Origin: Parcubacteria bacterium C7867-008 | GTDB taxonomy: Bacteria > Patescibacteria > Paceibacteria > UBA9973 > UBA2103 | DNA length: 64,000 bases | Assembly: GCA_001189215.1 (NCBI GenBank) | Contig: LFCR01000006.1 | Span: 1 to 64,000 of the forward strand | Reading direction: 5' to 3' | In this document: in pieces, positions 8,665-17,886 of the stretch | Position numbering within the stretch: the first letter of the stretch is position 1 | Layout of the letters: every line of letters begins with the position of its first letter | The notes under the pieces: model-generated | Told to the model about the DNA's origin: nothing | Database searches by the model: none | The model's input: only the letters and a program-made list of their open reading frames with translations | Made by a program: the position numbers and the translations under genes

Positions 8665-9180
8665 TTAGTTCGCTACCGTAACAGAACCGCTATCTGATGC
8701 ACGAACGTGATTATGGTACTCGAAGGTACCAGCCTTTTTAAAGGTGAAGCTGTACTTAGTTCCAGATGGTGCAGGGTTACATTCATCGAACGTACCATTC
8801 GTATTTGCTCCCTTACTGCAGTGCTGCATGGTGTTAGTACCGTCGTAGTCGGTGTGTGTTGGATGTGCGTCTGATGCTACCCACATGTCATGTGAAGAAT
8901 TATTTACGAACGTTACGGTGTCACCCAGTTTCACACTCACCGTCTTAGGAGAGAAGCCTGCATCGGTATAAGTGATCGTAGTTGCCTGGCCACCAGCAAC
9001 GGTCATTACAGGACCGGTCATTGCGGTGCCTTCATCATGATCCGCGTCCATAGTACCTGTGGTAGAAGGAGTCATGACCGCTTCTTGAGGTGCTGCTGCA
9101 GTTTGTGTAAATGCAAAGTAACCTATGCAACCAAGGATAAGTACAAAGATAATGGCAATGATGATTTTCGTGTGGGACAT
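8665..9180 (-). CDS. Membrane-anchored cupredoxin-like protein
   Basis: 171 residues: an N-terminal membrane anchor (residues 5-25), a Thr/Asp-rich linker, then a cupredoxin domain from about residue 60 (ITYTDAGFSPKTVSVKLGDTVTFVNNSSHDMWVASDAHPTH is the family's pattern, described here by its key residues: Val-Lys-x-Gly-Asp-Thr-Val-x-Phe-x-Asn and Ser-His-Asp). The C-terminal copper loop reads FEYHNHVRASDSG, with His-Asn-His where plastocyanins carry Cys and His, so the blue-copper Cys ligand is absent. It may be a His-rich copper protein instead. An electron-transfer or copper-handling role outside the membrane is inferred. First gene of the operon with doxX and nudix. Confidence 0.8.
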   Translation of the reverse strand: MSHTKIIIAIIFVLILGCIGYFAFTQTAAAPQEAVMTPSTTGTMDADHDEGTAMTGPVMTVAGGQATTITYTDAGFSPKTVSVKLGDTVTFVNNSSHDMWVASDAHPTHTDYDGTNTMQHCSKGANTNGTFDECNPAPSGTKYSFTFKKAGTFEYHNHVRASDSGSVTVAN

Positions 9181-9332
9181 GCAGGGTAAGTTAGCTTATG
9201 GATCTATTGTACTACTTTGTAGTATCTACAAATATAGATGATATGTAGGTGAACTAACTTTTATCAATCGTTCCTGCTCGCTGTCCCGGGCACCCATCTA
9301 AGATTGAATATCCTAGTAATCATCGATTTGCA

Positions 9333-10430
9333 CTAATCAATAGGACCACTTGAATAAAGTTCGAGATATTTCTCCACGATGCGAGACCAGTCGTGTGCGG
9401 TTGCCCAATTATATCCATTGGCAACTAATGCTTCTGCTCCGCTCTTATCAGCAAGCACCTGTACTATCTTTGCTGAGAGATCAGTCACATTATTCTCTTC
9501 AATCAACAATCCACTATACCCGTCCTTTATTGCTTGTTCTGCACCTGATCCTTTCATGCCAATTACCGGGATACCCACTGCATTAGCCTCAAGGAAAACC
9601 AATCCAAACCCCTCGAAGTCATTTTCAGTACTGACAGAAGTAAGTACGAATAGCGCTGCTTCAGAGTACAGTTCATGTAGTTTTTCTTCAGACAACTGGC
9701 CACATATCTGTACTGAATGGGTAAGACCTAGTTCAGCTATGCGTTGCTGTAGCATACCAACATACTCTTTATTAGAATCGTCACCAACTAAGTAGTATGT
9801 TGCATCCGGAATAGCGCGTAGTACTTCTGGCATTGCATCAATAACCAGGTGGAATCCTTTTCGTTTCTTGAGTGCCCCAACTCCTAGAATTATTTGTTTG
9901 TTGCTTGTTCGTATTCTCTTCTTAAAAACAGAACTATTTATTCCATTAGGGATTACTTCAGTGTTAGTAACATCAATTCGTTTCAATAACGCAGTCTGTG
10001 TGTAGGTGCTAACACAGAATATTTTTGCAGCTGCACGGTATGCGTGACGCTGCATCATACCGAACCAATCATTCCCTAAGGTACGGACAGCATAGGAACC
10101 GTGGACTGTAATAAAGAATGGTATATGGAGTAAACGGCTCAGATACATTGCAAACGGAGCATAGGGTTCAACAAAACAATGGATCAAGTCGTACTGTTGT
10201 AACTTCTTCCTGTGTGTTAGGTAGAACAAAACCGCTTGTATGTATGACGTACACCCAAGTCTGAAAAAGTTGGTCGGTACGCCGAGTTGTAATGAAAAAT
10301 CTCGCTCCCCATCAGTTGCCATGACGTCGACGACATGGCCTTTGGCTCGAAGGGCCGTACGTAAATCAAGTGAGTACCTGTCCCACCCAGATGACACGCC
10401 AAGTCGCTCCGTTATTACAAGTATATTCAC
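9333..10430 (-). CDS. Glycosyltransferase family 4
   Basis: 365 residues. The N-terminal Rossmann half starts VNILVITERLGVSSGWDRYS; the C-terminal half has ILGVGALKKRKGFHLVIDA, VGDDSN and the donor-binding Glu in EGFGLVFLEANAVGIPVIG, as in GT4 enzymes. It should transfer a sugar from an activated donor to a lipid or glycan acceptor. The open frame runs on into the tRNA-Ser gene, so those codons are not real; GTG 10430 is chosen because the conserved first strand begins there. That GTG is only four bases behind the tRNA 3' end, so the mRNA is probably released from a tRNA-mRNA precursor. Confidence 0.88.
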   Translation of the reverse strand: MNILVITERLGVSSGWDRYSLDLRTALRAKGHVVDVMATDGERDFSLQLGVPTNFFRLGCTSYIQAVLFYLTHRKKLQQYDLIHCFVEPYAPFAMYLSRLLHIPFFITVHGSYAVRTLGNDWFGMMQRHAYRAAAKIFCVSTYTQTALLKRIDVTNTEVIPNGINSSVFKKRIRTSNKQIILGVGALKKRKGFHLVIDAMPEVLRAIPDATYYLVGDDSNKEYVGMLQQRIAELGLTHSVQICGQLSEEKLHELYSEAALFVLTSVSTENDFEGFGLVFLEANAVGIPVIGMKGSGAEQAIKDGYSGLLIEENNVTDLSAKIVQVLADKSGAEALVANGYNWATAHDWSRIVEKYLELYSSGPID

Positions 10431-10434
10431 AGTG

Positions 10435-10522
10435 CGGAGACGGAGGGATTCGAACCCTCGAGGGGCTATTAACCCCTGCCTCGTTAGCAGTGAGGTACTT
10501 TCGACCACTCAGCCACGTCTCC
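10435..10522 (-). tRNA. tRNA-Ser (GCT anticodon)
   Basis: An 88-base class II tRNA on the minus strand: acceptor GGAGACG pairs with CGTCTCC, anticodon loop CTGCTAA gives GCT (reads AGC/AGT), long variable arm with stem AGGGG/CCCCT, T arm GAGGGTTCGAATCCCTC. Discriminator G. CCA is not encoded; the genome continues CACT and then the GTG of the glycosyltransferase. Confidence 0.95.
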
Positions 10523-10578
10523 AATGTCGTATATTCAGCACTCCTTCAGCAGTGGTTCTCTAGTGTTACAATGCAACC

Positions 10579-11664
10579 ATGTCGTTATTTTCAAACCTAT
10601 TCGGCAGCAAGAAAAGCAGGAGTGTTCTTGGTGTCGATATAGGATCTTCTTCACTTAAAGTTGTCCAGCTTCGTCGTGATGGGGAAACTGCAGTTTTAGA
10701 GACCTACGGTGAGTTAGCACTGGGTCCGTATGCCGGTGGAGAAATAGGTCAGGCAACAAACCTTCCTGCAGCAAAGATTGCAGAGACTCTCAAAGATCTA
10801 ATTCAAGAATCAAGTGTCACCACTACTGACTCTGGTATCTCTATTCCATTCTCACGTTCACTTCTAACACTCGTAGAATTACCGTATCGAGAGAATCCAG
10901 AGGAACAGAAGACAATGATCGAACTTGAAGCTCGTAAGTATATTCCAGTGCCGGTTTCTGAAGTGCAACTAGATTGGTTCATCGTTCCAGAACCAGCTGC
11001 ACAAGGTGCACCAACACCAACCAAGATGAAGGTGCTTATTGTGGCGGTGCACAATGATCAACTTACTCTCCTGCAAAGCGTAATTGCTGGAGCAGGTCTC
11101 ACTGCTACGTTCTACGAGATTGAGATTTTCAGTACTATTCGCTCTGTAGTTGATGAGCCAGTACTTCCCGTACTAATACTTGATATAGGTGCATCGGCAA
11201 CAAAGGTATATGTGGTAGAGCATGGCGTTGTTGCGCTTTCGCACAATATTCCACAAGGAGGACAGGATGTAACACGCAGTATTGCTACCGCACACGGCTA
11301 TTCCGTATCTAAAGCAGAAGCACTTAAGAAAGAGCATGGTTTTGCAGATGGGAAGGGAGTATACGAACGTAAGACTATTGAATTAATATTCTCGCGTATC
11401 TTTGAAGAGACAAAGCGTGTACTTACGCAGTTTGAAACTACTCATCAAAAGACGATTTCCTGCATTGTCCTTACTGGCGGTGGCGGTGTTACTCCTGAAT
11501 TGGTTAAGTATGCAAAGGAATTCTTTGCTCTTGATGTGAAACTTGCTGATCCGTTCGCAAAAACTCAGGCACCAGCATTCATGCGCCCGGTACTTGAGCA
11601 AATTGGGCCTGAGTTTGCAGTGGCAGTGGGTGTTGCACTACGCAAACTTGAAGAAACTGCCTAA
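10579..11664 (+). CDS. pilM: Type IV pilus assembly protein PilM
   Basis: 361 residues with an actin-like ATPase fold: phosphate-1 motif LGVDIGSSSLKVVQL near the N terminus, LILDIGASATKVYVV at about 195-210 and the adenosine motif VLTGGGGVTPEL near residue 297. PilM sits on the cytoplasmic side and binds the N-terminal tail of PilN, linking the alignment complex to the motor. TACAAT (10567-10572) ends six bases before the ATG. It begins the pilus locus, 56 bases from the divergent tRNA-Ser gene. Confidence 0.95.
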   Translation: MSLFSNLFGSKKSRSVLGVDIGSSSLKVVQLRRDGETAVLETYGELALGPYAGGEIGQATNLPAAKIAETLKDLIQESSVTTTDSGISIPFSRSLLTLVELPYRENPEEQKTMIELEARKYIPVPVSEVQLDWFIVPEPAAQGAPTPTKMKVLIVAVHNDQLTLLQSVIAGAGLTATFYEIEIFSTIRSVVDEPVLPVLILDIGASATKVYVVEHGVVALSHNIPQGGQDVTRSIATAHGYSVSKAEALKKEHGFADGKGVYERKTIELIFSRIFEETKRVLTQFETTHQKTISCIVLTGGGGVTPELVKYAKEFFALDVKLADPFAKTQAPAFMRPVLEQIGPEFAVAVGVALRKLEETA

Positions 11665-11724
11665 CTTCATCTTGTGTGTATAACAGGAGACGTAAAGTTG
11701 CAGTAAATATCGTATACTCATAAG

Positions 11725-12375
11725 GTGGCTATTTCTCCTGGCATCCCAACCTCATTTGTTCCAAAACTTCCTGTGCAGGCGCCAAAGCGTCGCATGAGTT
11801 TTGCGAACAATCTATTTCTTCTGGTATCACTCGGTATCGGAGGGCTCGCTATTCTTGCAGCAGTACTTGTTCTCGCGTATGCACAATTCCTAATGCATAT
11901 AGAAGACACAAAAGCAGCAGAACTTCAGAAGGAACAAGAATCCGTTAGTGCTGAGACCGTTAAAGAATACGTACGACTCAAAGACCGATTTAATTCAGGC
12001 CAACAACTTCTTTCAAACCACATCACACTGTCTCGATTCTTCGATGAGCTTGAGGTCCTTACACTTCAGAATGTGCAATTTAATTCACTCCGTCTCTCAG
12101 TAGCGGGGGATGGTGCTGCAAAAATCGAGCTTGATGGTGCAGCAAAGAACTTCAATGCACTTGCGGTGCAGTCTAATGCGGTGGCAAGTGATAAGAAGAT
12201 AAAACGAGCAATATTCTCTGGTATTCGTTTTGATTCAAATACTGAGAAGTCTTCACGTATCTTGTTCAAACTTACCGCAGACCTTGAACCAGACTTGGTG
12301 CACGGTGCAACACCAACTCCAGCTGCAGTTCCAGCTGCACCGGTCGTGCCTAGTGCAACCACCACAACGCCATGA
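11725..12375 (+). CDS. pilN: Type IV pilus inner-membrane protein PilN
   Basis: 216 residues: a cytoplasmic N terminus with the segment for PilM docking, one membrane helix (about 30-55), a coiled-coil stretch and a small ferredoxin-like periplasmic domain, ending in an Ala/Pro/Thr-rich tail. It forms the alignment complex with PilO. The start is GTG 11725, six bases after TATACT (11713-11718), which points to a leaderless transcript from a promoter between pilM and pilN. The stop overlaps the pilO start (ATGA). Confidence 0.85.
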   Translation: MAISPGIPTSFVPKLPVQAPKRRMSFANNLFLLVSLGIGGLAILAAVLVLAYAQFLMHIEDTKAAELQKEQESVSAETVKEYVRLKDRFNSGQQLLSNHITLSRFFDELEVLTLQNVQFNSLRLSVAGDGAAKIELDGAAKNFNALAVQSNAVASDKKIKRAIFSGIRFDSNTEKSSRILFKLTADLEPDLVHGATPTPAAVPAAPVVPSATTTTP

Positions 12376-12935
12376 TCACTCGTCTCTTACCATTCGTAGC
12401 ACTGCTTGTTGCTGGAGCACTTATCTTCGGCTACATCGTCCCTACCTATAAAGGCACTATCACTGCAACACAGGGTCGTATACAGAGTTACGAAAATGCT
12501 CTTGCGGCAGCAAAGCGTTTTTCACAGAAAGAAGCAGATCTCGCGCAGCAGAGAGCTGCTATCGATCCACAACAGCTTGCACGACTTGAAAACTTCCTCC
12601 CTGATGGAGTTAATAACGTGCAACTCATTCTTGATATGGATGGTCTTGCTGCGCGTTCTGGTATGACACTTTCAAATTTCAATATCGATACCTCTTCGGT
12701 GACAAATGGATCAGCTCCATTAAACCCTAATGCACTCGTACTTGAATCAGGAGATCCGGTTGATTCTATTGAACTTTCTGTTGAAGCAACAGGAACGTAC
12801 TCAGAGTTCCGTACATTCCTTGATGGAATCGAGCGTAGTCTTCGTCCACTTGATATTGTTAATATCGAGGTCTCAAGCGGAGCGAATGGTGTCTATCGAT
12901 ATGTATTGACCATGCGCATCTACTGGCTCCACTAA
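12372..12935 (+). CDS. pilO: Type IV pilus inner-membrane protein PilO
   Basis: 187 residues with an N-terminal membrane helix (4-26), a coiled coil (about 30-75, ending at LARLENFLPDG) and a periplasmic ferredoxin-like domain (MTLSNFNID; VEATGTYSEFRTFLDGIE). The pattern of Leu-Pro-Asp followed by a conserved domain is typical of PilO. Partner of PilN in the alignment complex. The ATG overlaps the pilN stop, so the two are translated together. Confidence 0.9.
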   Translation: MITRLLPFVALLVAGALIFGYIVPTYKGTITATQGRIQSYENALAAAKRFSQKEADLAQQRAAIDPQQLARLENFLPDGVNNVQLILDMDGLAARSGMTLSNFNIDTSSVTNGSAPLNPNALVLESGDPVDSIELSVEATGTYSEFRTFLDGIERSLRPLDIVNIEVSSGANGVYRYVLTMRIYWLH

Positions 12936-12941
12936 ACACGT

Positions 12942-13247
12942 ATGCACTTAACTAAAAGCAACATCATACTCGCCATCGCTGCAGGCCTCACGCTTATTGC
13001 GGCAGTGTATTACTACTTCTTCTATAACCGCGATACGGGCCCTGCGGTGGTAGTAGCCGCTCCTGCAAGCGCTGCAGAACTCGACTTTGTGAATCTCGTA
13101 GTGCAAATCGACAGTATCTCTTTCAACACGGCTATCTTCTCTGATCCTCGTTTTACTTCTCTTGTTGATATTCACACTATCGTTGTTCCTGAAGCAGCAG
13201 GTCGTCGTGACCCCTTTGCTGCGCTCCCTGGAGCTATTGCACCGTAG
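12942..13247 (+). CDS. Small membrane protein in the PilP position
   Basis: 101 residues: one membrane helix (8-26), a short extracytoplasmic region and the C-terminal motif GRRDPFAALPG. PilP lipoproteins of Gram-negative bacteria contain a conserved Arg-Asp-Pro-Phe, and the gene order M-N-O-P matches, so it may be a reduced PilP analogue; the assignment rests on position and this motif only. There is no lipobox Cys, which fits an organism without an outer-membrane secretin. Confidence 0.55.
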   Translation: MHLTKSNIILAIAAGLTLIAAVYYYFFYNRDTGPAVVVAAPASAAELDFVNLVVQIDSISFNTAIFSDPRFTSLVDIHTIVVPEAAGRRDPFAALPGAIAP

Positions 13248-13332
13248 TTGTTTTTCCTTGTCGCTGCGTACGCGCGGCAGCAAGGTATATGTATAATGGA
13301 TACATGATGCGCATGCGCTGCACAGTCTCTGT

Positions 13333-15099
13333 ATGAACGTACTCTCCATTCTCACAGATGCGGGACTATTGAAAGCGGAAGACGCTACAGCAATTGCAGA
13401 AGAAGCACGTGCCACGCAAACACCAATCGAAACGATACTTGATAAGCGCGGCATCACGATAGAGCAAATCCTTGCGAAGGAGAGTGAAAAATACGGACTC
13501 CCAGCGCGCGCAGTCCCAAATGCTCCACGTGGTAGGGAGGTGCTTGATCATATTCCAGAGGAGTCAGCGCGGCACTACGGATTTGCACCACTCGCAGTGG
13601 TCGATGGTGCGCTTGAAGTGGGTATTATTGATCCTGACAATATTGAAGCACTGGATGCGCTTCAGTTTATTTCAAGCAGAGTTGGACTTCCATACAAGTT
13701 GTTCCTCATAAGTCAGGCAGATTTTGATAAAGTTCTTGAAGAATATGGCAGTCTTTCTGAAGAGGTTGGAACGGCGCTATCTGAACTCGAACCAGCTGCT
13801 GAAACAGAAGAAGCTAAAGGTAAGGATGGGCAGGTAGAGACGGTAATTAAAGAGGATGCGCCAGTTACGAAGATTGTTGCAACGATACTTAGGTACGCGG
13901 TAGAAGGGGGTGCCAGTGATATTCACATTGAGCCTGGTATAGATAAAACTCATGTTCGCTTCCGTATGGATGGTGATCTGCACACATCACTGGAACTACC
14001 GGTGAAAGTGCACCCTGCAGTGGTTGCGCGTATCAAGATTCTTTCGCAGATGCGTCTCGACGAGAAACGTAAGCCACAAGACGGTCGTTTCTCGGCACAA
14101 GTCGAAGGACGTCGTATCGATTTTCGTGTGTCTACCTTCCCAACCCAAGGAGGAGAGAAGGTGGTAATGCGTATCTTGGACCGTTCAAAATCAGTAGCAA
14201 CACTAGAAAGCCTTGGTTTTTCAGAGAAGGATTTCCAAATCATAAAGGAGTCACTTGATCGACCATACGGCATCATTCTTATCTCTGGACCTACCGGATC
14301 TGGTAAATCAACCACATTGTTCGCGATGCTTTCTGCCATTGATCGTGAGACCCAGAACGTTGTCTCGCTTGAAGATCCGGTTGAGTATGAAGTCCCTGGT
14401 GTATCACAATCTCAAGTGCATCCTGAAATTGGCTATACTTTTGCTTCAGGTCTTCGTTCCATTCTTCGTCAGGACCCTGACGTGATCATGGTGGGAGAGA
14501 TTCGCGATAAAGAGACGGCGCAGCTCGCCATTCAAGCTGCTCTTACAGGACACCTTGTGTTCTCAACTATTCACACGAATACTGCAGCGGGTGTAATTCC
14601 ACGTCTCGTGGATATGGGTGTGGATCCCTATCTCATTGCGCCAACGCTTATTGCAGCTATTGGCCAGCGTTTGGTGCGCAAGCTCTGTCCTGGTGCAGGG
14701 GTACCTCAGCCTATTAGTCCAAGTATTAAACTGCTGCTTGAGAAGGAATTCTCAGATCTTCCACCTGAACATCGCCAGAACCTTCCTGCATTTGATACCG
14801 CATTTGAAGCTACCACCACCGCAGATTGTCCAAACGGTACTCGTGGGCGTCTTGCGGTGTTTGAAATTCTTCGTATGGATAAGGATCTAGAACGCGTGGT
14901 GCTTGAAGACCCAGTAGAGGAAAAAGTATATGCAGCGGCACGTGAGAAAGGCATGTTTACGATGCGTGAGGATGCTATCATGAAAGCACTCGCCGGTCAG
15001 ATTCCGTTCGAGGAAGTGAACACGCTCGGTGGCGCGCTCCTTGCAGAAAGTGATCCGGAACCGGAAAACAATCCTGAAGCAGCTGCCGCAGCACCCTAG
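13333..15099 (+). CDS. pilB: Type IV pilus extension ATPase PilB
   Basis: 588 residues of the GspE/PilB family: an N-terminal MshEN-like domain (to ~150), a linker, then the ATPase with GASDIHIEP, Walker A GPTGSGKST (about residue 319), Asp box EDPVEYEVPG, Walker B VGEIRDKETA and His box IHTNTA. It powers pilus extension. The usual C-terminal zinc knuckle (two CxxC pairs) is degenerate: only one Cys of each pair remains (KLCPGAG and ADCPNGTRG), and the segment between is longer than normal. A TATAAT near 13300 lies upstream, but the start at 13333 fits the family. Confidence 0.96.
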   Translation: MNVLSILTDAGLLKAEDATAIAEEARATQTPIETILDKRGITIEQILAKESEKYGLPARAVPNAPRGREVLDHIPEESARHYGFAPLAVVDGALEVGIIDPDNIEALDALQFISSRVGLPYKLFLISQADFDKVLEEYGSLSEEVGTALSELEPAAETEEAKGKDGQVETVIKEDAPVTKIVATILRYAVEGGASDIHIEPGIDKTHVRFRMDGDLHTSLELPVKVHPAVVARIKILSQMRLDEKRKPQDGRFSAQVEGRRIDFRVSTFPTQGGEKVVMRILDRSKSVATLESLGFSEKDFQIIKESLDRPYGIILISGPTGSGKSTTLFAMLSAIDRETQNVVSLEDPVEYEVPGVSQSQVHPEIGYTFASGLRSILRQDPDVIMVGEIRDKETAQLAIQAALTGHLVFSTIHTNTAAGVIPRLVDMGVDPYLIAPTLIAAIGQRLVRKLCPGAGVPQPISPSIKLLLEKEFSDLPPEHRQNLPAFDTAFEATTTADCPNGTRGRLAVFEILRMDKDLERVVLEDPVEEKVYAAAREKGMFTMREDAIMKALAGQIPFEEVNTLGGALLAESDPEPENNPEAAAAAP

Positions 15100-15120
15100 C
15101 AACTTTTGATATCTATTCTT

Positions 15121-15507
15121 ATGGCCTCTCAGTATCGTATCTTTCTCGTTGATGATGACCGTTTTCTTCTCGACATGTATGCCGTGAAGTTTAAGGCTGC
15201 TGGCCATGAAGTAACGGCATTCCAGGCGGGTATGCTTGCACTTGAAGCGTTACGCACAGGTCCAGCACCTGACGCGCTTCTTCTTGATATCGTAATGCCT
15301 GAGATAGACGGGTTCGGTGTACTAGAGACTATTCGCAAAGAAAATCTTATCCCAACCACAAAGATCATCGTACTTTCGAATCAGGGACAGGAATCTGACA
15401 TTGAACACGCTAACAAGCTTGGCGTTGCGGGGTACATCATCAAGGCATCAGCTATTCCTTCCGAAGTATTCTCTGAAACTATTCGAATAATTGAGAAGCC
15501 CGCATGA
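15121..15507 (+). CDS. Receiver-only response regulator inside the pilus operon
   Basis: A single CheY-like receiver domain of 128 residues: acidic pair in VDDDRFLLDM, phospho-acceptor Asp in LLLDIVMP, Thr/Ser at IIVLSNQG and Lys in YIIKASA. There is no output domain, so it acts by protein contact. Placement between pilB and pilT, with its stop overlapping the pilT start, suggests that it tunes pilus extension or retraction. ATG 15121 (MASQYRIF) is preferred over 15106. Confidence 0.9.
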   Translation: MASQYRIFLVDDDRFLLDMYAVKFKAAGHEVTAFQAGMLALEALRTGPAPDALLLDIVMPEIDGFGVLETIRKENLIPTTKIIVLSNQGQESDIEHANKLGVAGYIIKASAIPSEVFSETIRIIEKPA

Positions 15508-16568
15508 GTGGAGCTACCTCCAAAATCGGACCGCTTCTAGATACCGTTATAAGCGAGGGTGGGTCAGACCTACACCTTTCTGTTGGATCACATCCAATCA
15601 TCCGTGTGTCTGGTTCTCTCGTACCACTCTTGCAGCATCCTGTTCTTACAAAAGAAGACACCATGGAGATGTTGAATGCTATGGTGCCTCAAGAGCGTCT
15701 TGAGACGTTTGCAAAGGTTCAGTCGGTAGACTTTTCATACTCCCATACTGAACAGTCTCGTTTCCGTGTGAACGGATATGTGGTGCAAGGACGTGTGACC
15801 ATGGCGCTCCGTCTTATCCCACGCGAAACCTTCACTTTCGCAAACCTAAACCTACCGCCTATTCTTGAAGTGTTTACGCAGCGTACCCAAGGATTCTTCC
15901 TTATTGTGGGTCCAGTGGGGCAGGGAAAGTCCACAACGATGGCAGCGATTATCGATCGCATCAATGAGACACGTGCAGAACACATCCTTACTATTGAAGA
16001 TCCTGTGGAATATTTGTTCGAACAGAAGAAGTCTCTTATTCATCAGCGTGAAGTACACGTAGATGCACCAGACTTCCAGAGCGCACTGCAGGCAGCATTC
16101 CGTGAAGATATGAACGTGATCATGGTGGGTGAGATGCGTGATCAGGAGACTATCTCTTCAGCCGTAACCGCTGCAGAAACTGGCCACCTTGTCCTTTCAA
16201 CACTGCATACCAACAATGCAGCACAGACGATCGATCGTATCATCGATATGTTCCCTGCAACACAGCAGGATCAGGTCCGTGTGCAGCTTGCAGCATCACT
16301 TGCAGGTATCTTCTCGCAGCGTCTTGTCCCACGCATCCAGGGAGGACTTATCCCTGCATACGAGCTTCTCATTAACAACAACGCCGTTGCTAACCTTATT
16401 CGTGAGGGGCGTACCCATGAGATCACCACGGTTGTACAAACAAGCTCCCAGGAAGGAATGGTTGATATGGATCGTTCATTGGCCGAACTTGTGCGTCGTG
16501 GAGAAGTTACGATTGAACACGCATACGAACGCTCGCTCGACCCTAAGACATTTGAACGTTATCTTTAG
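15504..16568 (+). CDS. pilT: Type IV pilus retraction ATPase PilT
   Basis: 354 residues: PAS-like N-terminal domain with SDLHLSVG, Walker A GPVGQGKST (about residue 135; Val and Gln replace the usual Thr and Ser), Asp box TIEDPVEYLF, Walker B VMVGEMRDQET, His box LHTNNA and the PilT-type AQRL-like segment FSQRLVP. It disassembles pilus fibres and drives twitching or DNA uptake. The ATG overlaps the regulator stop. Confidence 0.95.
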   Translation: MSGATSKIGPLLDTVISEGGSDLHLSVGSHPIIRVSGSLVPLLQHPVLTKEDTMEMLNAMVPQERLETFAKVQSVDFSYSHTEQSRFRVNGYVVQGRVTMALRLIPRETFTFANLNLPPILEVFTQRTQGFFLIVGPVGQGKSTTMAAIIDRINETRAEHILTIEDPVEYLFEQKKSLIHQREVHVDAPDFQSALQAAFREDMNVIMVGEMRDQETISSAVTAAETGHLVLSTLHTNNAAQTIDRIIDMFPATQQDQVRVQLAASLAGIFSQRLVPRIQGGLIPAYELLINNNAVANLIREGRTHEITTVVQTSSQEGMVDMDRSLAELVRRGEVTIEHAYERSLDPKTFERYL

Positions 16569-16571
16569 CCT

Positions 16572-17783
16572 ATGCTTTTTGCCTATCGCGCTCTTGATGC
16601 AGATGGACATGAACGCTCAGGAAGCGTTGAAGCGCTTTCACAGGATGTTGCGGTATCAACACTGCAACGCCGTAACCTGATCGTCTCGTCTATCGAGCCG
16701 ATGGTGAAAGAGAAGGGGTTGGCAATGAACCTCGACTTTATCTTCAGTCACGTCTCTAACAAAGAGGTCGTGATTCTTTCACGTCAGATAGCAACACTCT
16801 TCGAGGCGCAGGTGTCTGCGCTCCGCATTTTCCGTCTCCTTGCTTCGGAGGTGGACAACAAGATACTTGGCGAGATCATGACCCAGGTTGCTGATGATCT
16901 TCAAGGCGGAAGTCCGATATCTAAAGCACTTGCACGACATCCGAAGGTATTCACTGGTTTCTATGTGAACATGGTGCGATCCGGTGAAGAGTCTGGAAAG
17001 CTCTCTGAGACATTCGGGTACCTCGCAGACTATCTTGATCGTACCTATGAAGTGATGAGTAAGGCACAAAACGCACTTATCTACCCTGCATTCGTTATCG
17101 GGGTGTTCTTTGTGGTTATGGGACTCATGCTCACTGTGGTTATTCCAAAGATCAGTGTGATTCTCCTTGAATCAGGCCAAGAAGTGCCTCTCTACACAAA
17201 GATTGTTATCGGGGTTTCTAATTTCTTGGTGCACTATGGCTTCCTCTTTATTCTTGCGATGGTTGCTGGGGTAGTGGTTGCCTACCGCATGCTTCAGACA
17301 GAGAACGGTAAACTTTTCTTCGATAGTCTCAAACTCGACTTACCGTATATTGGTGATCTGTATTCAAAGCTCTATCTCTCACGAATTGCAGATAACTTTG
17401 CAACGATGCTTGTTTCCGGTGTGCCACCAGTGGAAGCCGTGGAAACAACTGCTGCGGTGGTCGGTAGTGCAACCTTCCAAGATCTTCTTCGTGAAGCTGC
17501 AGAAGAAGTGAAGGGAGGTGTACCTATATCTGAAGCCTTGGGTAAGCACCCAGAAATTCCAGGCATCATGGTGGCCATGATCCGTGTGGGTGAGGAAACA
17601 GGAGAACTTGGAAACATTCTAAATACTCTTGGTAAGTTCTATCGTCGTGAAGTGTCTAACTCTGTTGATACCTTGGTGGGTCTTATTGAGCCACTCATGA
17701 TCGTTTTCCTTGGCCTTGGTGTTGGTACTTTGCTCGCATCGGTGATGATTCCGATCTACAACCTTGCGGGTGCAATCAACTAA
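16572..17783 (+). CDS. pilC: Type IV pilus platform protein PilC
   Basis: 403 residues with two T2SSF domains (about 70-190 and 275-395) and three strong membrane helices (around 170-195, 220-240, 375-400). Each domain carries the family pattern: LSRQIATLFEA..., FYVNMVRSGEESGKL and RIADNFATMLVSGVP, MVAMIRVGEETGEL. It is the inner-membrane base that couples the PilB/PilT motors to pilin. It follows pilT by three bases. Confidence 0.95.
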   Translation: MLFAYRALDADGHERSGSVEALSQDVAVSTLQRRNLIVSSIEPMVKEKGLAMNLDFIFSHVSNKEVVILSRQIATLFEAQVSALRIFRLLASEVDNKILGEIMTQVADDLQGGSPISKALARHPKVFTGFYVNMVRSGEESGKLSETFGYLADYLDRTYEVMSKAQNALIYPAFVIGVFFVVMGLMLTVVIPKISVILLESGQEVPLYTKIVIGVSNFLVHYGFLFILAMVAGVVVAYRMLQTENGKLFFDSLKLDLPYIGDLYSKLYLSRIADNFATMLVSGVPPVEAVETTAAVVGSATFQDLLREAAEEVKGGVPISEALGKHPEIPGIMVAMIRVGEETGELGNILNTLGKFYRREVSNSVDTLVGLIEPLMIVFLGLGVGTLLASVMIPIYNLAGAIN

Positions 17784-17830
17784 ATAAAGGCATTATCCAC
17801 ACGTTAGCGCATATGTATGTATTCTTCACG

Positions 17831-17836
17831 TACAAT
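17831..17836 (+). promoter_or_regulatory. -10 box of the first pilin gene
   Basis: TACAAT lies 50 bases before the pilin ATG, giving a leader of roughly 44 bases. This contrasts with the other three pilin genes, whose -10 boxes touch the start codon. The leader has no clear Shine-Dalgarno site. Confidence 0.45.
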
Positions 17837-17886
17837 ACATATAGCGGAACATTACTCGTAACCCGCATAACTTACTTAATCAAACT

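Noticed and set aside
10431..10508. N-terminal extension of the glycosyltransferase
   Set aside because: It is the tRNA-Ser gene read as protein.
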